A stretch of 64,000 bases of DNA from Raffaelea ambrosiae (GCA_002778195.1 PCDI01000007.1:2033337-2097336), one strand, 5' to 3'; shown: positions 21,148 to 33,800, numbered from the stretch's first letter. Translations and numbers: made by a program. The notes: generated by a model not told the origin, from the letters alone.

Positions 21148-22358
21148 ATGGCGACAACTACGACAAGCCTGGGGAGCGTTCTGGTGATTGGCGGCTGTGG
21201 GTTTCTCGGCCACCACGTCGTCAACTTGCTGGTGCGAGACTACGCCCCTTCAGGGAATGTATCGGCTGTCTCCGTCGTTGATCTTCGCTGCAGCCGCAAC
21301 CGACGACCCGACTCGGATGGCGTGCGCTACTTCGAGGCCGACATTACAGACGCCGGCAAGCTTGCCGACATCTTCGCTGAGGTGCAGCCGGATGTAGTCA
21401 TCCACACCGCCAGCCCGGCGGCGCAGGCCTCCAACAGGGTTTCGGATTCTCTCTTTTACAAGGTGAACGTGGAGGGAACACTTGGTGTTGTTGAGGCGTG
21501 CAAGAAGGTGGGCGTTCGCAGCCTCGTCTACACTAGCTCGGCCAGCATCATCTCGGACAACAAGTCCGACCTCATCAATGCCGACGAGCGGTGGCCAATT
21601 ATGCGGGGTAAAGACCAGTCTGAGTACTACTCCGAGACCAAGGTGTGTTTTCTGTCTACTGACCTGCTGTATCTGTTGTCTCTCGGGCTATGGCTAACCG
21701 ACACTCTCTATCTAAGGCGGCTGCCGAAGAACTCCTGCTCCAGGCCAACGACCGCACCACCCCGGGCGGCCTTCTAACTTGTGCCATCCGGCCCTCGGGC
21801 ATCTTCGGCGAGGGTGATACGATGGCCATGTACCACATGATCCAGATATACCGCCAAGGCCGCCACAACATCCAGATCGGGGACAACAACAACCTGTTCG
21901 ACTTCACCTACGCGGAGAACGTTGCTCACGCTCATCTGCTGGCTGCCCGAGCGCTGCGGTTGACTGCCGCAGCCAAGACTGCGCCTCTTGATCATGAGCG
22001 TGTTGACGGCGAGGCCTTCCTCATCACGAACGACAGCCCGGTCTACTTTTGGGATTTTACCCGGACTGTGCACAAGTACGCCGGCTGCAAGGACGGCAAG
22101 GACCATACGCGGGTGCTGTCACGGGATTTTGGCCTTGTTCTGGGCCTACTTAGCGAAATATTTTTCACAATTATCCGCAAGCCGCCAACCTTCAGCAGAC
22201 AGCGAATTGTCTATGCAACCATGACGCGTTACTATGACATCAGCAAGGCCAAGCAGCTCCTTGGTTACAAGCCAATCGTCAGCCTGGAAGAGGGAATCAA
22301 GCGTGGTGTTGAGTGGTTCTTAGCTCAGGATCAGGAATCCGCATCCACAAAGGCGTAA
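21148..22358 (+). CDS. ERG26: ERG26, sterol-4-alpha-carboxylate 3-dehydrogenase (decarboxylating)
   Basis: Two exons, 21148-21642 and 21717-22358, give 378 residues; the phase-0 intron has donor GTGTGT and acceptor CTAAG. The protein is an extended short-chain dehydrogenase of the 3-beta-HSD type: nucleotide-binding GGCGFLG (residues 15-21), an acidic DLR after the second strand, VIHTASP, VYTSSASI and the active-site YSETK (Y161, K165). RPSGIFGEGD and NVAHAHLLAA are typical of Erg26. The enzyme removes the C4 carboxyl and oxidises the 3-hydroxyl during C4 demethylation in ergosterol synthesis, in the ER with Erg25 and Erg27. The size and motifs are complete. ERG11 lies about 19 kb downstream with no operon-like link. 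Confidence 0.92.
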
Positions 22359-22811
22359 CACCAAAAAGCCAAGAGTGTTAGCAAATGTAATGTTGTGGTA
22401 TGGGACGTATCTTGCCGGGAGGGGGGGGGGAACTGATGAACATACTTTTTCGGTGTATTTAAGTTTTCATGCAAGCGAGTGACGATAATTGAAGATATAA
22501 TTTTAACTCTCAAACGGGCAGGCTTTCAGCTACGGCTAGCTAATAAAGATGCTATTAAGGATTGACTCAAACTACGGAAGAAGTAAGATACACCACAAAA
22601 TAGAAGGTTGACAAATAGTAGCCAGTGAGCACCAAGTTGTTGTGGATGGTCGTAGGCCCCACCCACATTATGCGCCACAGAACATAGTTATCCATCACTT
22701 TCACAGCAACAACGCCTTCGACAAAACAACACCACATGCGACAGTCATAGACGCTTCTTGTTTGCTTGCCACGGACATTTTCTCGGACCTATTTACCGCC
22801 ATGTTTTCACA
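22359..22811. other. Intergenic region, ERG26 3' flank and STK19-like promoter
   Basis: A short G run is at about 22422-22430 and one TAAGATAC copy at 22584-22591. No gene seen. Confidence 0.5.
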
Positions 22812-24395
22812 ATGAGTCTACGAGCTATACTCAGCGGTTCCCGCGTCAAGAAGAAAAGGACGGCCAGCGCCCCGAAGAAGAGCAGCCAGCACAGCACAAG
22901 CTCTCGGTCCTCTGCGCAGCCATGGCCGGCCGGCCTCCGCCAAACCAAGCCCGGTAGTGGCCGCGGAAACATAGTTGAGAAGACGTGTGGTCCTTCAAGT
23001 TCCAGAGAGGAGAACGATGACATTTGGGACGATGGAGTTGCGCAAGATGAAGAGGATTTCTTCCGCGACGATCTAGAGAAACTCGACGACAGCGGCCTGG
23101 TCGCTTCGCTCGCCGACGACCTCTCGTTGCGCGATGTGGTGCAGGCCCTACGTTATGCACGGGGCAACATGTTTGATTATGTGCCGCAGGGAAGCACCAA
23201 CGGCGACGACAATAATAGTGGTGCCGCCATCAGCAGACGAGGCGGCGGCTTTGTCGGCAACAGCACACAGGTCGCCGAGCTGCTCAATATGCGCCGCCGC
23301 ATGCCACCCCTGGCTACAACAGCCCACGTGGCGGCGCTGTTGCCCAACGCCACTGCCACGGAGCGAGAGACTGTGTTGCTCGTTCGCGCAGGTGTAGTGC
23401 GAAAGGTGGTCCAGCCGCAGCGGCGCCATGGCGGCGCTGGCGAGACCGAGCGTGGCGGGCCAGATCAAACGAAAGGTGGCGCCGCGGACAGCAGCCTGCG
23501 CCGAGCCTTGGCTGTTTCCTGCGAAGCTCTCGGGGAGGTGGTCATAGAGACATCTGCGCTGGACCAGATGCTGACCGAGGGACCGGCGTCTAGGAACCTT
23601 AGCGAAGATACCAAGAGGGCATTCAGGACATGGCTCGGCTGGCACAGTGCATCAGCAGAAGACCAGCCAGCAGAACAAGCACCGGAAGTAAGCAGGTTCA
23701 CCATTAATGGTCAGCCAGCACCTCAACTGGCTGTGCACATGGCTGATGAGTTGGTACGCGCGGGCTTTCTCGTGGGCCATGGCGCGAGCCGTGGTCTTGG
23801 CAGCATCAGCGTGACGAGCCACCGCAGCGCCAACCTGAATAGCCCAGGTAATCGAGTGTGTCAGAGTGATACAGGAGACGTCTTTTCACGCCCAGAGGAC
23901 CGCACGACGCTGTTGAGTCTGGAAACCGTGGCCAAAGCAGCATCCGGGTCTTTCGGTGCCGTGGGCGGCGTCGGTGCCGTGTACTCAGCCGGTGGGGGCG
24001 GGGCTCGAGCCGGAGACGGTAAGGGCAGGGGGATGGCACCTGCCATTCTAACTGAAGACTTGATGCTAGCCATACCAGGCCATGGTATGTTCATCAAACT
24101 GGTTTCGGCTGCATTGGCCCATCTTGCGGGTATGCTGGCACGCATGCCGTACAGGGAGGCCCTTGAGTCTTCACTTCGAGAACGATGGGACGCCGGAGGC
24201 GGCAGTGTTCGTGGCAATAGCCGCCGTGGTGGTGGGCTTGTAGGACTCAAACGTGTCCCACTGAGCCGGACCAAGAAGTGGAAGGACTTCTATGGCCTTA
24301 GTTTTGACTGGGCCTTGGCCGAGGCTCTTGGGGCCGGTTTGGTGGAATTGTTCGATACAGGAAGTGTGGGACGGGGTGTGCGGTTGATATCGTAA
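22812..24395 (+). CDS. STK19-family protein (tandem winged-helix nuclear protein)
   Basis: An intronless gene of 527 residues from ATG 22812 (MSLRAILSGSRVKKKRTASA); an in-frame ATG at 22758 would add 18 residues. The N-terminus is basic and Ser-rich and could hold a nuclear signal. The conserved parts are DLSLRDVVQALRYARG, a hydrophobic block MPPLATTAHVAALLPN, VVIETSALDQML, and the C-terminal module with IPGHGMFIKLVSAALAHLA, MPYREALESSLRERWD and FYGLSFDWALAEALGAGLVE. That last module matches the Stk19 family. Human STK19 was first called a kinase but is now described as a DNA-binding winged-helix protein acting in transcription-coupled repair. No kinase motifs are visible here, in agreement. 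Glycine-rich inserts near residues 395-415 look disordered. Confidence 0.75.
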   Translation: MSLRAILSGSRVKKKRTASAPKKSSQHSTSSRSSAQPWPAGLRQTKPGSGRGNIVEKTCGPSSSREENDDIWDDGVAQDEEDFFRDDLEKLDDSGLVASLADDLSLRDVVQALRYARGNMFDYVPQGSTNGDDNNSGAAISRRGGGFVGNSTQVAELLNMRRRMPPLATTAHVAALLPNATATERETVLLVRAGVVRKVVQPQRRHGGAGETERGGPDQTKGGAADSSLRRALAVSCEALGEVVIETSALDQMLTEGPASRNLSEDTKRAFRTWLGWHSASAEDQPAEQAPEVSRFTINGQPAPQLAVHMADELVRAGFLVGHGASRGLGSISVTSHRSANLNSPGNRVCQSDTGDVFSRPEDRTTLLSLETVAKAASGSFGAVGGVGAVYSAGGGGARAGDGKGRGMAPAILTEDLMLAIPGHGMFIKLVSAALAHLAGMLARMPYREALESSLRERWDAGGGSVRGNSRRGGGLVGLKRVPLSRTKKWKDFYGLSFDWALAEALGAGLVELFDTGSVGRGVRLIS

Positions 24396-26679
24396 TAACC
24401 GGGACTTGCATGTTGGTTTTGTTGGTATTGGTATATTTGGGTCTTCGGGTGTTTGATTTCTTGTCTGTTTTTCATCAAGCGTAATCACTGCTTGACTACC
24501 TAGATATACGTGTGGGCTGGAGTCTGTTTTAGGACGCGTCCTTCTGTACGCTCTATGGAAGTAGAACCAGATTGTTGGGTTGCTGGGTAGTAAGGATGAA
24601 TTGCACCAGAATTGTGAAGGGCTTCTATGCACATCTCCACTTCAGGCTCTGGATGCAGAGCCTTGTTGGCAGTTGGGCAGGTCTGATCTGTATTCTAAGT
24701 GTTCCCACAAGCTCGCTTTCTCGGACGCCATAAAATGCAATCGCCGTTCGTATCTGATATTCATCCTAATAAAACGTTTACCACGGTTGCTGATTCGTCT
24801 GTGTTTAGTTTTAAATGATTACGAAGTCATACCAAGAATCGGTCCATTTACTCACGAGCATAGCACCCTCGTCTACTCATATGGCCGGGTTTGTGATATT
24901 TGATATTTGATTTCTGTTTTGTGAAACGTGGACAACCTTATCCTTTTCCCTCGTCGACAATGTAGAATTTGTCCCATTACGATTTAGGGTTGCTCACTAT
25001 AGAGGCACAGTTTCCCACAAAAGTTTTGCGACTCGTTTCTGGGTTTTCACGGCTGATCCCGGAAAGCAAGCCCGTAGTTTGATTCCCATAAGACAGACGA
25101 GTTCTTGGGACATGGTGGCAAACACCATAGGGCGGCTCACACTCTTACACAAACGGCTTCACGGCATTGACGTGTTCCGTGGAGTCACCGAATTCTGTGA
25201 TGTCCCTCTTTGCTTTCTGATCTTCACCTTTCCACTTAGGATTTTCCAAACGGCCGTGACCTATGGCTCTGACGAAGAGCAGCAAGGATCAGTTCTTGTC
25301 GTCAACTATAGGACAGAACACGCGGAATATATGAGGGAGGGGCTGTTGCAACATGGCAGGTTCTTATGAGGCGGAGTTGAGACAAGTCCTTGTGTCCGAG
25401 GTTCCAGAATAAACAACGCGCATTTGATTATCAGACCGCGGCGGATCTGAGCTCTTTGGGCATCTAAACGCTCTCATGAGATGGTCACCTTTTCCCACAC
25501 GAGAGCACACGCCGTGAACAAAGCCCTTTCCATTACCCCCCCACCCCCGCCCTCCCTCTTCTGGGTTGTGGCGAATAATCATTAACAACGAGAGGAAGCA
25601 TCGTTTCAGTTACTACTATGTATATACAAAATAGCAACCTTTTCTTCGAGGAATGCCCCCACCCAGGATCGTTTATCTTGCATGCATGAAGTCAATGCTA
25701 GGGAGGAGTGTGCACACCGGTGCTCAAAGTGAACCTCTTATTATATACTGTCTTACTATATGCCTTACTAGCAAACAAAGCAACTAATCATGGCGGCGAT
25801 CTATTGAAGCAATTGCCATCACTACGAGTATGTATCTTGGAATTGTACGAGTACACCGCAAGGTGTGTGAAGACTCGAAAGTCGCTTTGAGAACGGCATG
25901 AGACGAGACCGAGATGGCAAGTTCGAAACCGGCACGATGATGTAGCGGAGGGGAGAATGTACTATGTTCGATAGAGGCAGGTAAATTACTGATGTTTTAA
26001 AACCTGTGGCATGCGGACCCCTATTCAGAAGCAGGACAGTTGATACATATGAGGCCAGCCAACAGGAAAGCCAACGGCTAACAGCTCAACGGCCTGCAAC
26101 GTGGGTCTACGAGGTAAGGTCCGGGGTTACTTCGCGTGGGTTGATAGGAGGTGTGATAAGATTTCTGGCACTTCACAGGCTTGACAGGTGGGCAGGTATG
26201 TTGGCGGAGCCAGGAGCTTCCCAGATTGCATGTACTGTGCAGGAAAAGCCCTCCATGCGTATGCAGTAAGGATGGGTCTTGCCGGCTGAGGCGAGAACGT
26301 TATCGTCATACCCGCAGTATCGTCAGAGTTGGCGCATGGTAACGTTTGACTATTTTGCACAGAAAGCAACGCAGAAACCCTACGGTGCGGTTCAGTTGCG
26401 GGCAGACCCGGGGGATGTGCAGATTCTGTGAACCTCAGGAGACCCGGGGGAGACCCGGAGAGCCGGAGGCGACCAGACACGCCGTTGGATGCGAGACGGG
26501 CAGAAGCCGGGAAGGGGCCGTAGAGAGACTGGAATTGGACTGGAAAGACCAGAAAGACTGGGACGACTGGAGATGATATGAGAAGGTTGCAGGGCAATGT
26601 CGCATCTCGGAAAAAGAGTGAAAGAGCAGGAGCGCGTTGGGACGCCAGATGCGGGCAATGGACCGTACTACCATGTACA

Positions 26680-26968
26680 TACATAGTAGTAGAGCAGCGT
26701 CGAGAGACGAATTGCAAATCACAGACGTTCTGGGCAATCACGAGCAGGCCGCAGTCACAACCTCGTCACATCACTCATCACATCCGCAGTAGGTTACATA
26801 GCAGTACGAGTACGTACATGGTATCTTACATACCATAGTACATAGTAGTACAACGTGCACGAGCACGAGTACACCGTAACCACACCGCAATACTATGTAT
26901 ACTCGTACATGCTCGTAGTCACTACACCGTACTATGTACATACTATGTAGTATATAGTATTAAGATAC
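26680..26968. repeat. Dense cluster of dispersed 8-bp words
   Basis: Within 290 bp: TACATAGT at 26680 and 26839, TACGAGTA at 26805, GTATCTTA at 26821, ACTATGTA at 26892, 26931 and 26942, TACTCGTA at 26900 and TAAGATAC at 26961. The words are spaced irregularly and separated by other GTAC-containing sequence, so this is not a tandem array. Confidence 0.8.
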
Positions 26969-28339
26969 CGATGGGCACGGCGTCGCAGCGAAAAGGGTCA
27001 AACGGACGCAAAAAGGGGTCCACCCGCGAAAAACCACCAGGAGTGCCCCTGTCAATACGCGCACGGGCCTGGACCTGAGCCGTGATGGAGGGTGCGTAGA
27101 GAACGAGGTCGGCAACGCGTGCCCAGGCGCAGCTCATACTCGTGCAGACGGGCACAAGCATGCACAACTGCAATTTCCGATTCGGCAGCACTTTTCTCTT
27201 TCCCCGTGCCCCCCTGTGCCGGGCAATAAAGCGTTAGCCATCATGGCGCCCCTATTCGCCCTGCTCCCGGGGCGAAGCACACGCCACCAAATAACGCTGC
27301 CTTGCTGTTTGGCTGTGTGGCCACCGGTCGAGGCTGGCAAGTTCCTTCTGGGGGCTGACTACTATTACAAAATAGAATATTACCGTACTTTGTACTTGTA
27401 GTTGCCAGTTGGTACGTAGCCAACGGTCAAGCTGGGGTGAGGAGTAGTGAGGGACGGGGACGACGAGACGGCTGCGACACGCGAACGTGACTTGGTGCGA
27501 TTGTACAAAGTAGTAAGTATCTTTATATTAGCAGCAGCGGCAGAAGAAAACAAAACCACACTCTGCCTATGTAGGTGAACGCGAATTGTCGTGCAGAGTC
27601 TGCCGGCAGTGCGCCGGTGCGCCTGCAGATCTGTAGATGCTGGAGTTGCTTCCGGGTTGCCCGACTTCTTCTACTCGTCCATTGCCTGGTACGACGCTCC
27701 GTGCACGAGGAGAGGGCAGTACGGTTAGAAGGAGTGTTGGGACCGCATGGACAGAGGTATCGCCGTAGTCGTATCAACGTGTTGCTCTGGTCCCGGTGCC
27801 TCTTTATTTATTTACTATGTATTGTTTGCTCTCTACCATTTTTGCTGTCTTTTTCTCTGCCCTTAGTTTCTCTTTTGTCCGAGCAGGTGCGATGGGCTCA
27901 CCAGTGGGCCAGAAACCCAATCCTTCTCGCCGCCTGTGGGGGACCCTGGAGCCCGCTAGCCCAGAGCCACTCTAGTGGACCCGCCGAAGCACAGCGGATT
28001 AGGAGTGCTGCACTGGTCAGGAAAAGGTCAGTTACTACATAGTACTTTGTACTATATAGGTAAGATACCACCGTAGTGAGTGTTGAACTGCAGCTTGGGG
28101 CGCGTCACTGTCCCTGGCAGTCAATAGTGCCCCTTTTCACCATCCCCTCGCCAATACCACCCTGCAACGTCTCTGACCCTGGTCGCTGCCCCAGCCTGCT
28201 TCCAGTATGGTATTTAATTAGCAAGAGGATTCAAGGGCAGACTAAAACCGGCGATCCGTTATATTGACAAAAAATTGAGAGGCAAGCGAGAGCGTGCGCG
28301 GGCCTGCGTTAGTGAATAGGAGAGAACTACCTTGTATGA

Positions 28340-28353
28340 GTATCTTACTCGTA
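28340..28353. repeat. Composite word GTATCTTACTCGTA
   Basis: GTATCTTA (28340-28347) and TACTCGTA (28346-28353) overlap by TA here, showing that the two dispersed words can be joined directly. Confidence 0.85.
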
Positions 28354-28698
28354 TAGCAGGGAAGAAGGGGGGAGGAGGAGGCTCAGTCACGCTGCCAGGG
28401 AGGAACCAGGAGGCCTGAGCAGAACAGAAATGATCGCCGGCTGATCATAGGCCACTCTGCACCGTGGGAGTAAGAAGCTAAGATACTGGTAGCATGCTAG
28501 GTCTAGTGCAGTACTGTGTTGCGCAGCAGCCAACAGACGAGCGCAGCAGAAGGGGCCAAATAGAAAGAAGAAGAAGAAACAAAAGGCAAAAAAAGAAAAG
28601 AAAAAAGGAAAAAAAAAAAGAAGGACGAAAAGGGCCCGAGAGACCGTCGGTGGCCGCGGCTGCAGGCCAACTGGTGGTGTTTGCCAGTCATCTGCACC

Positions 28699-28712
28699 TA
28701 CGAGTACTCGTA
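28699..28712. repeat. Perfect 14-bp palindrome TACGAGTACTCGTA
   Basis: Two copies of the dispersed word face each other and overlap by TA, making a perfect palindrome about 2.1 kb upstream of the kinesin start. Confidence 0.9.
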
Positions 28713-28740
28713 GCCTCAGACTATACCTGACTATGGTAAG

Positions 28741-30847
28741 ATGCATATTGCTCGTAGTGCGCACAATACGCTGAAGAGTCGTCGGGTCTTTCCATCAAGT
28801 CAAAATGCAGGCATCCCATTGCTGGCCTGCTCTGCAGTCTATTCATTCTCCAGCGCTGCCAGGAGTAATTTGCGTCACGGAAAGTACCTCTTTAGCAACT
28901 TGCTAGCGCCTCTCCTCGAGCACCGACCCATGCTGCGACGGGCAGCGCCTTCCCACGGCTTGCTTTCCCACACCTTGTTCGCTCTTGCCCCCAGCTGCCA
29001 GAGTCGCCCTTGCGCCAACCCAGCATGCAGACGACGTTGTGAGAGAAAGGAGTGGAGGAGAAACTTTTGGTTTGGGACCCTTGCCCGGATTTTCTGGACC
29101 TGTTCCTACCCTCCTTGCCTGTGCATCCATCCCCTTCTCTTTATCTTCCACTCGGAAACCTGCTCTCTCAACCTGTCAATCGGTGCTTTGTTCTCTCGCT
29201 GCCCAATTGTCGCAACAAGAGCACGTCGCGGCCTGGCCAATCTGCTCCAACCCCGACTCGTCTCATCCTGACCAGACTCGTCTACCAGGCTCGTCCATAC
29301 CACCCAACCGTTGGCTAGTGCGACCCGTTGCCACCCAGAACCGGCCACACGGGCGACCTGACTCGACCATTTCGACCTACTATGTACGTACCCGTGCTCG
29401 AACCTGACTGGCGACCTCGACTTTTCCTTCGCCTTTCCCTCAATCTTCCCACGCATCTCGCCCTCTCTCCCTTATGTTAACCTGTCCTTTCCTTTTTCCT
29501 TCGACTCCTCCTCCTCCCTGCCTTTGTCCCCAGCACCCCTGAGCCTCTCTTGGTTTGTGTGCTCTTATGCTCTTGTGTCTTTGCCTTGCGCCCTGTCCTC
29601 GCCCACTCTCGCCCAAGGCAATTACAAGGTGCGTCTCTGACTCTGTTTGTCTCTGACTCTGCCTCGGCGTCGTCGCCTCCCTTGCAGCTCGACTGAAACA
29701 TAGCCCTCCCGCTCCACAGACAAGCTCGACTAACACCCGCCAGCTTACCTGTCTGTGTCTTTTCTGTCTCAGTCGCCCTCATATCGTCTTTCCGTCACGG
29801 GCAACAGCCTGCCACCACCACGCACGCCCCATCACAAACAAGCCTCGCTTCTCGTCTTCGCCGATCTGGCAGCACAAGAACACCACCGCCTTCAGACGGT
29901 CTCAGCTGCTCTTACGCCTTGCGCCCCTACCCGAGCCCTTCCCCTCGTCCTCCCCCCCAAACTCCTCCTTCGCTGCTGGACAGATCTATCCTTCTTGTAG
30001 GATCGACGTTCTGCGTCCTCGTTGCTTGTCGGCTTGTATTTCGACCCAGACACAACGCGCACACGCTGGAATCACCGCCGCACGACAATCTGTTTCGCGC
30101 TACAGGATATCGTATTCCCTGCAACCACTCGGCCTGCATTCGCCCTATGCACCACGACCCCTGACCGGCCGTTTTGGACCGCCCGCGCATTCCTGCGGTA
30201 AGGATCTCACTACTCGTACACAGTAGAACCTTGCTCTGGTATGACCTCCACACTCCCCGTCGTATTCTCTTCCCCTCCACCCTCTCGTGTGCCTGTTCCC
30301 AGCATCTCTTGGGGGCTGCTGAGGACCCCGTCTCTCCCCAATATCTCGCGGTCTGGCAGAATTCATTCACTGTGGCATTGCTCTGATACTTTTCTGCAGC
30401 CTGAATGTAGTTCATTTTCGAAGGCACCCTTAAGACGCCACTTCCCTGCGCGCACGCAGTGCATAAGAACGTTTCACGGACCCTGGCCGAACGACGACGC
30501 CCGATTCCATCTGTTCTAGGTCGCCAGTTGAAGTCTCCTTCAAAGATTTCCGTTGCTGTTGGCTCTGTTTTATTCACCAGTTCCCCAACCCATTCGAAGA
30601 GGATCGTATTCACATACCGCACATTTGGACTTCAACTTCTGTCGGGAGCTGTTACAGGACGTTGTCGCCTGGGTTTTGACAATCGCTCAACTGATCATCT
30701 CTACTTCAGATACCTCTCTTTGATTCATGGAGGCCGCTGTTTGTGTCGTCGCATAAAGATCCAGCTGTGGTCTCTCTTTCCTTAATAAATTTGGGCACTT
30801 TTGTGCGAGGCATCGAGCGTCCTCAACATAATTTACCCCTTCACGCA
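28741..30847 (+). promoter_or_regulatory. C+T-rich upstream region and probable long leader of the kinesin gene
   Basis: About 2.1 kb, strongly C+T-rich on the plus strand from about 29100 to 30500, with frames open in several registers only because stops are scarce in such sequence. No protein family is recognisable. Such tracts commonly precede transcription starts in filamentous fungi, so a long 5' UTR or distant promoter is likely. Confidence 0.45.
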
Positions 30848-33800
30848 ATGACCACTACTCTACCACGGCCCCCGCGGCCTTCTAATGGACCGCCTACGAC
30901 TGCTCTCCCTGCTCTCCCCGTCAGCAAGACCCGAAAAAGCAACGGCGGCATAGCAACACCATCCACAGCAGCCAAGTCTGCCCCGGTCACGCCTCGAAGT
31001 GGTCTTCGAGCCCCATCCGCATCAGTTCTTCCTGGCGCAGCTGCAAAGAGCGCAGCCCCTGGCCTCCCCAAACCAAGAGCTGTTGCCGGCGTCAACTCTG
31101 CCGGCAAGACTCTCCGAAAAACCGTTAGCATCAACTCATTTCCTCAGCCCCCAAGATCCGACAATCGAATCTCGAGCTTGCCCCCAAGTCCTCTGTCGAA
31201 TGGCGCCCTGTCGAGCCGCAAGGCCAAGACCCCTACGACACCCAACTACACATTCAGCAGTGGCAGCCCCAGCCTCTTAAATGGGACAGGGGAGGGCAAG
31301 TCTGTAGCCCGGCCTAGCCAGCGCATCTCGGATGGCCTTATCAGCGTCTCATCACCGCCGCAAAGCAGGAGTTCCTCGGCACAGGACTCTTATTCCACCT
31401 CGGCAACGCAGTACGACGACATCGGAGACAATACCGTGGGAGCGAAGAGCGTATCTGGTGGCTCTTCGTCGGAGGCCGCAAACAGCAAGCGACAGTCCAA
31501 GGCTGACGGCAAAGGCAACGTTATCGTCAGTGTGAGAGTCCGGCCCGATGCTGGGGGCCACGATCATAAGAGTGATGGCGAGTGGATGGTGGACGGCCGC
31601 AAGGCTCTGGTAGCCTATGGGGGGAAGGAGGGCGGCGACTACTACTATGGTATGTTTCGACATCCGGTAGCGAAGTCGCATCGGCTTTGCTATATACTAA
31701 TTGTGTCGTCTCAGACAACGTCTTCTCCACCCACGATCATAACTCAAAGGTCTACGACCACATAGCCAAGAGACTTGTTCGCCGAGTCATGGAAGGCTAT
31801 CATGGCACTGTTTTTGCTTATGGGATGACAGGAACCGGCAAGACCTTTTCTATGCAGGGCACGGCATCTTCACCTGGTGTCATTCCTCTCGCCATCACCG
31901 ATATTTTCTCGTATATCAGAGAAACCCCCTCTCGCGAGTTTCTGCTTCGCGTCAGTTACCTCGAAATCTACAACGAGAAAATTCATGACTTGCTAAGTAT
32001 GCCCACTGCCGGCGGCATTGGCGGAGCATTTCAACAAGAAGAGATCAGACTGCGGGAGGACAGCAAGCGAGGCGTCTATGCCAGTCCACTGAAGGAGGAG
32101 ATTGTGCAGAGTCCAACTCAGCTTTTGCGTGTCATTGCCCGTGGAGACCAGGCCCGCCGGACAGCCAGTACACAATTCAACGCACGGAGTTCCCGCAGTC
32201 ATGCCGTTGTCCAGATTGTAGTGGAGAGCCGTGAGCGCATCCCGGGTTCCGCCGCCGGCAAAGACAAGCGTGGTGGCCTACTTCCCGGTGGTGTCCGTGT
32301 TTCCACTTTGAGCCTCATCGATCTTGCAGGATCAGAGAAAGCTGCCGAGACCAAGGAGCGCCGCACGGAAGGTTCGCATATCAACAAAAGCCTTCTCACG
32401 CTAGGGACGGTTATTGCGAAACTCTCGGACAGCAAGGAGAAAGACAAGGACGGGAAGGGCTCTGACAAGGATGGCAAGCATCTGCCGTACCGAGACAGCA
32501 AGTTGACACGACTGCTACAAAGTGCTTTGCAAGGAAACTCCTTGGTCAGCATTCTGTGCACGATCCAGATCGGTTCGGTGGGCAGCATGGCCACCGCCAA
32601 TAGCCACACGACGGAAACGATCAACACACTTAAGTTTGCATCACGCGCTAAGAACAACATTGTCAGCCATGCTAAACGCGCTGAGGAAGCTTTGGGGAGT
32701 GGCGGCGACGGCGGAGCGCGTGTCCTCTTGGAGCGCTACCGGATGGAGATAATGGAACTGCGCACGCAACTGGATGCGCAGGCGAAGAACAACAATCACA
32801 ACAGCAACAGCAACAGCAACAACAACAACAACAACAACAACAACAGCAGCAGCAGTTACAGCGACAAAGAGGCAGAAGAGGAGCGTGCTCGTGACGCTGA
32901 GGTGGAATTGGCACGGGAGCGCCAAGCCGAGCACCGGCACGAGGAGCAGATGCTGGAGATGCAACTAGCGCGAACAGCACTGAAGGAACGGATAGACCAC
33001 TTGAACAGATTGATTTTGAGTTCCAAGTCTATTGGTGTCAACAGTGGCGGGTCTCTAAGCTCCCTTGGCATGCACCCTCGGTCATCCATCGTTTCTGTTA
33101 GGTCAATTGCAACAACCAGTGGCTGTGCTGGGAGCGGCAGGTCGTTGATCGACAGAGCCGCATCAACGACATCTTCATCTTCCACGGTGGGCCGACGGGT
33201 CAGTGGGCAACGGCTCTCTGGCGGACAAGCGGATGCATCACCCACAGAAGATGACGATAGTGTGGGGGAATTTGGCGACGGAGTGGCATCTCTTGCTGCC
33301 CAGAATCATGCATTGCAGGCAGACCTGGCCGATAAGAACCGGTACATTGCAACGCTAGAAAAGCGACTTCTTCACGCAAGGCGGGCTAGCTCATCACGGG
33401 CGTCTGTGGGGCTCAGTTCCTCCAGCAAGGGAATTATGGTTGGTGAGGATCACAGCGTGTCAGCAGTCATCCGGGAAAAGGATGCAGAGATTGCCGAGCT
33501 CCGGGCGCGACTGGACGACAAGGACCGCATGCTGACCGCATTGAGGAGCGCGGCTCGGTCACGAGACAACGCAGACCGGGTGGACTCGAGAGCCGACGTT
33601 CGCACATCACAAATGCTTGAGCCACCAAGCAGCCCTCCAGCCATGGCACTGCCACCAACACCGCAACCGCACCATGGGACACACCATGGGCATCATGTGA
33701 AGACAGACAAGAAGTCTGGCTCCGTAGGAAAGCGTCGCAGCTCCGGTGCTTTACCCCGGGTGCGAAACAAAAGCGTGGATGAGATGAGCCGCATTCTGGA

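Larger units (their letters stand above)
24396..28740. other. Gene-poor region rich in short palindromic words
   Basis: About 4.3 kb without a gene I can support. Several short frames (25079-25369, the minus frame 26741-26127, 27575-28042) match no family I know. The region carries a large share of the dispersed 8-bp words TACGAGTA/TACTCGTA, TAAGATAC/GTATCTTA and ACTATGTA/TACATAGT (25615-28486), densest at 26805-26968. A purine-rich tract lies at 28546-28630. Confidence 0.55.

Noticed and set aside
26127..26741. Minus-strand open frame of 204 codons in gene-poor DNA
   Set aside because: Composition is Ser/Pro/Leu low-complexity with no recognisable domain; the opposite strand is equally open in parts because the sequence is purine-biased.
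27575..28042. Plus-strand frame of 155 codons with Leu-rich segments
   Set aside because: Looks membrane-like only because of local C+T-rich sequence; no conserved motif, and it crosses dispersed-word DNA.
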